From positions 1 to 11,529 of the forward strand of contig JASFHK010000022.1 in the NCBI GenBank assembly GCA_050123275.1: a stretch of 11,529 nt of DNA, given 5' to 3'. This document shows positions 6,971 to 11,529 of this stretch, piece after piece. A model generated the notes under the pieces. The model worked only from the letters and a program-made list of their open reading frames with translations, searched no databases and had not been told where the DNA came from. The stretch comes from E44-bin88 sp050123275. Its GTDB lineage: Bacteria; Chloroflexota; Dehalococcoidia; Dehalococcoidales; BS750m-G39. The position numbers were made by a program, and so were the translations under genes. Each line of letters begins with the position of its first letter. Position 1 is the first letter of the stretch.

Positions 6971-7133
6971 CACCCCACCCCGTTTTGAATCTTTTCCCAC
7001 CCGCCACCCTTTCAAAGTAAAGAGGGGCTACGCCCCTCTTAAACACTCCTAAAGGAGATATTTAAGGGATTCCTCCCTTATAGGGAGGGTTTTGGGTGGG
7101 AAGGAAACAAGTACGCTAACAGAGTGGGGTAGC
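6971..7133 (+). repeat. Structured intergenic repeat, copy A
   Basis: A sequence of about 160 bp starting right after the dUTPase stop. Its reverse complement recurs at the right end of the window (copy B). Shared blocks in order are CACCCCA, ATCTTTTCCC, CCCGCCACCCTTT, AGAGGG, GGGTGGGA, GAAACA and TGGGGTAGCG. The ends form an imperfect inverted repeat (ACCCCACCCCGTT against ACCCCACTCTGTT). Inside are a perfect 9-bp inverted pair (TTCCCACCC 6994-7002, GGGTGGGAA 7094-7102) and three local hairpins: 7020-7040, 7046-7057 and 7063-7080. No protein is encoded. It lies between convergent genes and could act as a terminator, a non-autonomous mobile element or both. Confidence 0.75.
7020..7040. terminator. 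Hairpin in copy A, possible terminator for the dUTPase gene
   Basis: A-AGAGGGGC / TAC / GCCCCTCT-T forms a 9-bp stem with a 3-nt loop. The following TTAAACACT is not a strong T-tract, so factor-independent termination is plausible but not certain. Confidence 0.4.
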
Positions 7134-7148
7134 GGGGGAAAAGCCCGC
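7132..7148. other. Short inverted repeat past the SRPBCC-like gene
   Basis: GCGGG and CCCGC flank a 7-nt GGAAAAG loop, 16 bases past the minus-strand stop at 7164. There is no T-tract on either strand. It is a weak terminator candidate only. Confidence 0.3.
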
Positions 7149-7163
7149 ATCGAGCAGCGCCAT

Positions 7164-7748
7164 CTAACCCCGTTCGGCGTGGCGCCGGATACCTCTAAGC
7201 CAGAGCCTCCGAATCAGACCGCTGAAGGGACGGATGATGCGCCAGTACGGAGCGAAATCTTTTACGGCCCGAGGGCTTAATCCCATCGTCCGGCTTTCCG
7301 TATAAGCGGTAACCACTCCCGGCGTATCCGTTTCTTTAATAAGTAAATTACCCATCACCAGCAGGTAATCGGGGTCCTTAAAGGCGAGAAACTCCGCCGC
7401 GTCGGCCACCGGTGGGGTAGTACCGCTTTTTTTGTTCCACACCCGGCCGATTTTACCCGGTACGATGAGACCGAAGACGTCCTCACGGGGAGGTTGCTTT
7501 TCAATCATGGTGAAGCCATTCTGCTCAAGCTGCTCCATAATCGGTATGCCGGTCTTCGTAGTTTGCCCCTTACGTCCCACCAGCTTTTCGGGCAGCTCGC
7601 GAAGGAAAAACAGCCAGCGGACGATGGGACTAACCTCCGCCCAGGTGGTTTCCTCAACGGCGCGGTAGGCGGCTTCGGGAGTGGCTTTGATAGTGATGGT
7701 ATGGACTTCTGTGAAATCATATCTGGGCATATATTTATCGAGTAACAC
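7164..7748 (-). CDS. SRPBCC-like (START/polyketide-cyclase fold) protein
   Basis: A protein of 194 residues (or 188 from the ATG at 7730) and the last gene of the ABC-lipid kinase operon, 48 bases after it. The N-terminus 'TEVHTITIKATPEAAYRAVEE' is the usual first strand and helix of SRPBCC proteins, which bind hydrophobic ligands in a deep pocket. A C-terminal helix follows, 'FAPYWRIIRPFSGLIRRLWL', rich in Arg, as seen in many actinobacterial and chloroflexal members. No catalytic residues can be named, and no signal peptide is seen. The start is uncertain. GTG 7748 has GGGG ten bases upstream; ATG 7730 has no ribosome site but lies four bases after a 6-codon upstream frame. A lipid-binding role next to a lipid kinase is inference. 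Confidence 0.75.
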   Translation of the reverse strand: MLLDKYMPRYDFTEVHTITIKATPEAAYRAVEETTWAEVSPIVRWLFFLRELPEKLVGRKGQTTKTGIPIMEQLEQNGFTMIEKQPPREDVFGLIVPGKIGRVWNKKSGTTPPVADAAEFLAFKDPDYLLVMGNLLIKETDTPGVVTAYTESRTMGLSPRAVKDFAPYWRIIRPFSGLIRRLWLRGIRRHAERG

Positions 7749-7755
7749 GGGCCAT
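7735..7755 (-). other. Possible 6-codon upstream reading frame
   Basis: ATGGCCCGTGTTACTCGATAA encodes MARVTR and stops 4 bases before the ATG at 7730. AAAGGGG precedes it. It could couple translation of the SRPBCC-like gene, or it may be chance if GTG 7748 is the true start. Confidence 0.25.
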
Positions 7756-7774
7756 ATTCCCCTTTCGGATAGTC

Positions 7775-7800
7775 GGGTGGGTAGGAAAAACGTTGGCTAA
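7775..7800. repeat. Short fragment resembling the intergenic repeat
   Basis: Between the lipid kinase stop and the SRPBCC-like gene, 26 bases match copy A positions 7094-7119 with 5 mismatches (GGGTGGG, AGGAAA and GCTAA shared in the same spacing). It may be a decayed third copy. The match is short enough that chance is not excluded. Confidence 0.35.
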
Positions 7801-8711
7801 ACTACGATGCTCAGCGCCCGCGGCAAAATACGGAAAGTCGCCGGGCACTCGCCCAGCGGATCCCCGTCGGCATAGACCAGCATCTTCTCATCGGTCTCAA
7901 TGCTGACGCTGTCCGTCTTCTTCACGCTAACCTGGGGCAGACTAAGGTGCGTCCCCTTGTAAATCATGGAAAACTTGCGCAATATCTCCAGCTTGCCCAT
8001 GTCGCCGATAACCACCACGTCCAAAAGCCGGTCGTCGAGCGCGGCGTCGGGGGCGATGAGCATGCCCCCGCCAATGTAGTTGCCGTTGGCCACGCAAACG
8101 GTGAGCACACGCTGGCTATCCGTCTCACCGTCTATTTGGAGGCGGACCGGCTTGTTCCGGTAGGTCACCAGCGTGCGCACCATCCCCGCCAGATAGGGTA
8201 TGGTGCCCCCGAAAAGTTTGGGCAAACGCTCCGTCTCTTTGGTCACGGCGGCGTCGAAGCCGGCGCCCGCCGAGTTGACGAAAAAGCGTTTTTGTCTCTG
8301 GCCATCGCGCTGGTACTCGACCACGCCCACGTCTATAGACAAACGCCTCGGGCTGGTCAGCTGTGAGCAGGCGGCGGTGTATTCCCGCGCCAGTCCCGCC
8401 GAGCGGGCGAAATCGCTGCCCGTGCCGGTGCTGACCACACCTAGAGAGGTGGTTTTAGCGTTAGTGGAATGGAGAATGCCATTGGCGACCTCGTTAACCG
8501 TGCCGTCGCCACCCACCGCCACCAGGTAGCGGTAACCGTCGCTGGCGGCCGTCTGCGCCAGCTCCATGGCGTGCCCCACGCCCTCGGTGTAGTCGTAATC
8601 GAAGGAAAGACCGACGCGTTCCAGCAATCGGCTGATAAGGGGCCACTTGCGCCGGGTGGAGCGGGCTCCCGCGACCGGGTTAACGATGACCTTGGTTAAA
8701 AATTTCGCCAT
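7797..8711 (-). CDS. Diacylglycerol kinase family lipid kinase
   Basis: A 304-residue soluble kinase of the DagK/YegS/LCB5 family, which phosphorylates a lipid hydroxyl (diacylglycerol or a related lipid) with ATP at the membrane face. Seen: 'VIVNPVAGARS' (residues 8-18), the nucleotide-binding 'AVGGDGTVNEVANGI' (65-79), 'STGTGSDFAR' (94-103), 'FFVNSAGAGFDA' (143-154), 'ANGNYIGGGMLIAPDAALDD' (208-227) and 'YADGDPLG' (280-287), the last containing the acidic residue used in this fold's catalysis. The length is typical. ATG 8711 begins the domain; AGGG lies rather far upstream (13 bases), so translation may depend on coupling to the permease gene, whose stop is 21 bases before it. Substrate specificity cannot be read. 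Confidence 0.9.
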   Translation of the reverse strand: MAKFLTKVIVNPVAGARSTRRKWPLISRLLERVGLSFDYDYTEGVGHAMELAQTAASDGYRYLVAVGGDGTVNEVANGILHSTNAKTTSLGVVSTGTGSDFARSAGLAREYTAACSQLTSPRRLSIDVGVVEYQRDGQRQKRFFVNSAGAGFDAAVTKETERLPKLFGGTIPYLAGMVRTLVTYRNKPVRLQIDGETDSQRVLTVCVANGNYIGGGMLIAPDAALDDRLLDVVVIGDMGKLEILRKFSMIYKGTHLSLPQVSVKKTDSVSIETDEKMLVYADGDPLGECPATFRILPRALSIVV

Positions 8712-8732
8712 CGGTTGAACCGTACCCTGGCT

Positions 8733-9536
8733 TCAGGATAATTGTCGCCGGTTGCTGAAGAAAAGGCTGGCCACGAAACACACCACTAGATAGAGCGACA
8801 TGGAAAGCACGGAAAGGCCGGCGGAAGGAGTCTCGAATTCGAACATACCTCCCCCCATGCCACCCGCGCCCCCGAATCCCTCCATGAAGGCGTCGTAGCC
8901 GCCGTAAACGGTGGCGATGCTGTCGCCGTTGTTGGAAAGCATGAACCAGTGCGGCTGCCCCGTCATCTGGAGGACGCCGTCGATAATCGAGACGATGACC
9001 ATGATGAAAACCAGCGTGACCACAGTGGCGCTCATCGAGCCTTTCATTACCGAGCTGAAGAAGAAGGTAATCGCCAGCACGGCACCGCCGTAGAGACAGC
9101 AAAGCCCGAACGAGGAAAGCATCTCGATGGGCACGCTGCCGTATATCGCCAGCAGCGAAACCGCCGAAATAACGTAGCCCAGGAGGATGAGCAGCAGCAC
9201 CGAGGCGTAGCAGGCGATGTATTTGCCGATGACCAGCGTGGTGCGCCGCACGGGATTGGTAAAGAGGATAAAACCGGTCTTGCCCTCGAACTCACCGGCA
9301 ATGGCGTCGCCGGCGAAAAAAATAGCCCCCAGCGTGGCCATGCTCGGCCCGATGGAGAGCAAAGCCGCCATTACCATGATGTTATCCGGGAAACCATCGC
9401 CCAGTACCGGCATCAGGATAAGCACGGCCAGCTCGGCAACCAGGGTCAGCGCCAAGATGATGTAAATCCGCTTGCGGCGGATGTGTTTCAGGAACTCATA
9501 ACCGATAACGATGCCTAGTCTTTCCCATTCACTCAA
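8733..9536 (-). CDS. ABC-2 type transporter permease
   Basis: A 267-residue membrane protein with about six hydrophobic segments, starting near residues 22-42, 54-75, 108-130, 142-163, 170-187 and 243-260. Its basic N-terminus (KHIRRKRIY) and the 'EFEGKTGFILFTNPVRR' coupling loop are typical of ABC-2 export permeases (BcrB/NatB-like). Together with the ATPase upstream it would form a two-gene exporter. The start is TTG at 9536, overlapping the ATPase end by 8 bases; GGAGG lies six bases upstream, and no ATG fits the frame. An unusual Gly/Met-rich loop, 'GFGGAGGMGGGMFEFE' (about 220-235), lies before the last helix, predicted on the extracytoplasmic side. The exported substrate is unknown. Confidence 0.87.
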   Translation of the reverse strand: MSEWERLGIVIGYEFLKHIRRKRIYIILALTLVAELAVLILMPVLGDGFPDNIMVMAALLSIGPSMATLGAIFFAGDAIAGEFEGKTGFILFTNPVRRTTLVIGKYIACYASVLLLILLGYVISAVSLLAIYGSVPIEMLSSFGLCCLYGGAVLAITFFFSSVMKGSMSATVVTLVFIMVIVSIIDGVLQMTGQPHWFMLSNNGDSIATVYGGYDAFMEGFGGAGGMGGGMFEFETPSAGLSVLSMSLYLVVCFVASLFFSNRRQLS

Positions 9537-10254
9537 GGGGGGCCTCCGTCAGTTCAAGGTAAGCGCCTTCCAGCGACTTGTATTTTTTCTCTAAAGCGGC
9601 GATGCTGTCGTAGGCGAGTAGCTGGCCGTGGTCGACAATAGCCACCTTGTTGCATATCTGGGTGACCTCGTTCAACTGGTGCGAGGCGAAGAAAACCGTC
9701 TTCTCCTGGCCCGCCTTCTCGATGATGCCGCGGAACTCGACCAGGCCGCGCGGGTCCAGCCCCAGTCCCGGCTCGTCGAGGATGAGCACGGGCGGGTCGT
9801 GGAGCAAGGTCTGCGCAAGCGCCAGCCGCTGCTTCATGCCCCGGGAGAACTTCTCTATCTTGACCCTGGACCAGTCCTCCAGCCGCACCTGCTTGATTAC
9901 CTCTTTGATGCGGCTTTTAAGCTTGTCGCCGCCCATCCCCCGCAGCCTCCCCAGGTAGCTCAACGTCTCCTCGGGGGTGAGGAAGGAGTAGAACTCGGCG
10001 ACCTCCACGATGGCGCCGATACGGGCCAGCGCCTGGTAAGGATTCTCGGCGACGTTGACGCCGTCGATGTAGGCCTTCCCCGAAGAAGCGCGCAGCAGCC
10101 CGCACAGTATCTTAAGTGTGGTGCTCTTGCCGGCGCCGTTAGGCCCCAGCAACCCCACGTTCTCGTTGGCGGCCACCGAAAGCGACAGGCCTTTCAGCGC
10201 CAGGAACTTGTTATAGTACTTGGTCAGATTCTCGATAACGATAGCTTCAGTCAT
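9529..10254 (-). CDS. ABC transporter ATP-binding protein (BcrA/CcmA-like)
   Basis: A 241-residue ATPase powering the adjacent permease. Walker A is 'GPNGAGKST' (37-45), signature 'FSRGMKQR' (136-143, in place of LSGGQ), Walker B 'VLILDEP' (156-162) followed by 'GLGLDP', and the switch His is H192 in 'ASHQLNEV'. The Q-loop region reads 'IGAIVEVAEFYSFLTPEETL', with Glu where many ABC proteins have Gln; this is characteristic of the antibiotic-resistance/BcrA subgroup. ATG 10254 has AAGGG eight bases upstream. It is the first gene of a four-gene unit with permease, lipid kinase and SRPBCC-like protein. The family exports peptides, drugs, sodium or lipids; no more precise function is supported. 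Confidence 0.93.
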   Translation of the reverse strand: MTEAIVIENLTKYYNKFLALKGLSLSVAANENVGLLGPNGAGKSTTLKILCGLLRASSGKAYIDGVNVAENPYQALARIGAIVEVAEFYSFLTPEETLSYLGRLRGMGGDKLKSRIKEVIKQVRLEDWSRVKIEKFSRGMKQRLALAQTLLHDPPVLILDEPGLGLDPRGLVEFRGIIEKAGQEKTVFFASHQLNEVTQICNKVAIVDHGQLLAYDSIAALEKKYKSLEGAYLELTEAPLE

Positions 10255-10286
10255 CAGTTAGCCCTTTACAAATCGTAAACTTACCA

Positions 10287-10295
10287 ATTATACCA
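10287..10295 (-). promoter_or_regulatory. Extended -10 promoter of the ABC-lipid kinase operon
   Basis: Minus-strand TGG-TATAAT is a perfect -10 with the TG extension. No good -35 lies at 16-18 bp; TTGATT sits 13 bp upstream. The leader would be about 26 nt, and the region upstream overlaps the 3' end of the deaminase gene. Confidence 0.6.
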
Positions 10296-10303
10296 CTAAT
10301 CAT

Positions 10304-10795
10304 TTAATCAAGGTAACCGATGGCCGCCGGCGGCCTCGGCTTGATTTCCACTTCTATACCCGCCGCCCTGAAAAGGTCGACGAAGGAATTGTCGTTGTAC
10401 TTGCCGAAGCTGACGTAGCGCTTGATGCGGGCGTTGGTCAGCATCTTGGCACAGAGCACGCAGGGCGTGTGCGTGCAGTAGATGGTGCTACCCTCCAGGC
10501 TGACCCCGTGCAGCGTGGCCTGGATAATGACGTTCTGTTCGGCGTGAATGCCGCGGCACATCTCCTGCCGCGTCCCCGAGGGTATCTTGAGCTCGTCACG
10601 CAGACAGCCCAGCTCCAGACAGTCCTTTAAGCCCGCCGCCGCCCCGTTGTAGCCCGTGGCCAGTATGTGCTTGTCCTTCACCGCCACCGCGCCGATATGG
10701 TGCCGGCGGCAGGTGGAGCGCTCGGCGACGACCGAGGCTATCTTGAGGAAATATTCGTCGATGTCGGGGCGGAGCGCTTTCTCTATTTCAGCGAT
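10304..10795 (-). CDS. dCMP/ComEB-type deoxycytidylate deaminase (non-canonical start)
   Basis: A zinc deaminase predicted to convert dCMP to dUMP (or a related ComEB-type role). From the codon at 10795 it has 163 residues: the conserved N-terminus 'DEYFLKIASVVAERSTC' (13-29), 'GAVAVKDKHILATGYNG' (35-51), the zinc/catalytic 'HAEQN' (H84, E86) and 'TPCVLC' (C112, C115). The first in-frame ATG/GTG/TTG is GTG 10687, which would delete the first helix and strand; upstream the frame has none back to a TAA near 10896. A GGAGGG (10803-10808) stands seven bases before ATC 10795. ATC 10798 and ATA 10786, the latter overlapping the upstream TAG as ATAG, are alternatives. It is cotranscribed with the P-loop kinase. 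Identity is firm; the start is uncertain. Confidence 0.82.
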   Translation of the reverse strand: MAEIEKALRPDIDEYFLKIASVVAERSTCRRHHIGAVAVKDKHILATGYNGAAAGLKDCLELGCLRDELKIPSGTRQEMCRGIHAEQNVIIQATLHGVSLEGSTIYCTHTPCVLCAKMLTNARIKRYVSFGKYNDNSFVDLFRAAGIEVEIKPRPPAAIGYLD

Positions 10796-11322
10796 GATAT
10801 TACCCTCCGTGTCTCTTTTATCAAGTCCTCCCGCGAGGAATCGTTGACGATGGTATAGTCGGCCATGGCGATGGGCCCGCCTTTAGCGATGTTTTCGATT
10901 TCGGCCCGGTCGCGTTGCGCGGCCTGCTCCGGGGTCAAAGGGCGCAGCGCTCTGCGGGACAGGCGGGCGTACCTGGTTTGGGGCGAAGACCACACCGCCA
11001 CCAGGCAGAGGTCATCTCCGTAAAGCTCCTTGAGGTAGATATATTCCTCCCAGGAATAAAGCCCGTCGATAACCACGTTTGAGTTTTTAAGCGCCCGTTC
11101 GATTTTGGGCTGGTTCAGGCGGGCGTAGGCCTCGCACCCCTCCCCCCGCAGCGACTCCCGCACCAGCCGTTCGTTGTCCTCGTTAAGCTCTAGGCCACGC
11201 CGTTTTAGCTCCTCGTCGGTGACATCGCCGAAGCGGATACGGGTATAGCCGTTTTGCTCGAAAATACGGGAAACGTCCGACTTGCCGGCGCCGGCCATGC
11301 CGACGATGGAGACCACTTTCAT
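10783..11322 (-). CDS. UPF0200/CoaE-like P-loop kinase
   Basis: A 179-residue P-loop protein related to adenylate-kinase-like NTPases and dephospho-CoA kinase, closest by eye to the archaeal UPF0200 group. Seen: Walker A 'GMAGAGKS' (8-15), 'FGDVTDEELKRRGL' (31-44), the Walker B-like 'NVVIDGLYSWEE' (82-93), 'VAVWSSPQTRYARL' (108-121), 'QRDRAEIENIAKGGP' (136-150) and 'ADYTIVND' (154-161). Conserved features suggest phosphotransfer, with no substrate visible. The frame opens at 11361, but the ATG at 11331 overlaps the -10 and cannot be in the transcript; the ATG at 11322 is 7 bases past the -10, so the mRNA is probably leaderless. Its end overlaps the deaminase gene, suggesting coupled expression and a nucleotide-related role (inference). 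Confidence 0.82.
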   Translation of the reverse strand: MKVVSIVGMAGAGKSDVSRIFEQNGYTRIRFGDVTDEELKRRGLELNEDNERLVRESLRGEGCEAYARLNQPKIERALKNSNVVIDGLYSWEEYIYLKELYGDDLCLVAVWSSPQTRYARLSRRALRPLTPEQAAQRDRAEIENIAKGGPIAMADYTIVNDSSREDLIKETRRVISSLK

Positions 11323-11329
11323 TTCCACC

Positions 11330-11358
11330 ATTATAAGCAAACAAAGGCTAAATAACAA
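11330..11358 (-). promoter_or_regulatory. Promoter of the kinase-deaminase operon
   Basis: Minus-strand TTGTTA (11353-11358), a 17-bp spacer, and perfect TATAAT (11330-11335). The initiating ATG of the kinase (11322) follows after only 7 bases, predicting a leaderless or nearly leaderless transcript. Confidence 0.65.
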
Positions 11359-11370
11359 CAAGATTTAGCT

Positions 11371-11529
11371 TCGCTACCCCATCCTTTTCGGCGCATGTTT
11401 CTACGTCCCACCCAATGCCCACCCTACAGGGGTTAGACCCCTATATACCCCTTATTTCTGGGGGTTTTAGGGGGCGAAGCCCTCTATACCTTAAAGGGTG
11501 GCGGGCGGGAAAAGATATAAAATGGGGTG
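11371..11529 (-). repeat. Structured intergenic repeat, copy B (may continue past the edge)
   Basis: Read on the minus strand from the window edge, this matches copy A block by block: CACCCCA, ATCTTTTCCC, CCCGCCACCCTTT, GTA-AGAGGG, GGGTGGGA, GAAACA and TGGGGTAGCG. It has its own hairpins at the corresponding places: 11469-11485 (stem with a GAA loop), 11447-11465 and 11428-11442 (AGGGGT/TAG/ACCCCT). The paired GGGCGGGA (11503-11510) and TCCCACCC (11406-11413) correspond to the 9-bp pair of copy A, allowing one G-T pair. It lies just upstream of the kinase promoter. Orientation is opposite to copy A. Its outer CACCCCA coincides with base 11529, so a full end cannot be verified. Confidence 0.72.

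Noticed and set aside
6968..7134. TAGC on both sides of repeat copy A as a target-site duplication
   Set aside because: Copy B also has TAGCG at the same end, so the bases may belong to the element; the left TAG is also the dUTPase stop codon.
7092..7280. 62-residue + strand open frame starting inside repeat copy A
   Set aside because: It spans the repeat and then runs antisense to the SRPBCC-like gene; there is no ribosome site or recognisable domain.
8949..9518. Long + strand open frame of 189 residues over the ABC permease
   Set aside because: It is a shadow of the minus-strand permease, highly charged and low in hydrophobic residues, with no recognisable domain.

Overview
The window reads as an ordinary-density bacterial chromosome segment, about 11.5 kb, GC-rich (roughly 55-60% in most genes, from sampled lines). 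Start sites usually have GGAGG-type Shine-Dalgarno sequences, and sigma70-like -35/-10 promoters can be read in front of most transcription units. PlsY, DegV, a BcrA-like ABC system, a sodium/solute symporter and an archaeal-type dUTPase with a UPF0200-like P-loop kinase suggest an anaerobic bacterium, perhaps Chloroflexota/Dehalococcoidia. That taxonomic guess is inference only. No rRNA, tRNA, CRISPR array, phage gene or transposase is visible.

Layout, left to right. The 3' end of an unidentified + strand gene (to 173) meets plsY (minus, 176-778) tail to tail. A cupin gene (+, 881-1420) diverges from plsY and converges on a large membrane-anchored TPR protein gene (minus, 1429-3510). A terminator-like hairpin (3631-3654) separates the TPR gene from a two-gene unit on the minus strand: a 62-residue two-helix membrane protein overlapping a sodium:solute symporter by 4 bases. 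Next come degV (minus) and a divergent archaeal-type dUTPase gene (+), with crowded back-to-back promoters. After the dUTPase gene lies a structured intergenic repeat (copy A).

From 10254 down to 7164 there is a minus-strand operon: ABC ATPase, ABC-2 permease (TTG start, overlapping), diacylglycerol-kinase-family lipid kinase, then an SRPBCC-like protein. The order suggests a membrane-lipid or envelope role, but no substrate can be read. At the right end a leaderless-looking UPF0200/CoaE-like P-loop kinase gene overlaps a dCMP/ComEB-type deaminase gene. The deaminase has no ATG, GTG or TTG in front of its conserved N-terminus. Copy B of the intergenic repeat, inverted relative to A, runs to the window edge.

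The most notable points are: (1) the dispersed, roughly 160-bp hairpin-rich repeat, whose two copies keep the same architecture while their paired ends differ together; (2) the missing canonical start codon of the deaminase; (3) two genes whose ATG lies 7-8 nt after a good -10 box, suggesting leaderless mRNAs; (4) a three-unit 120-bp tandem duplication inside the lower-GC TPR gene. I did not find a convincing new defence or mobile system.
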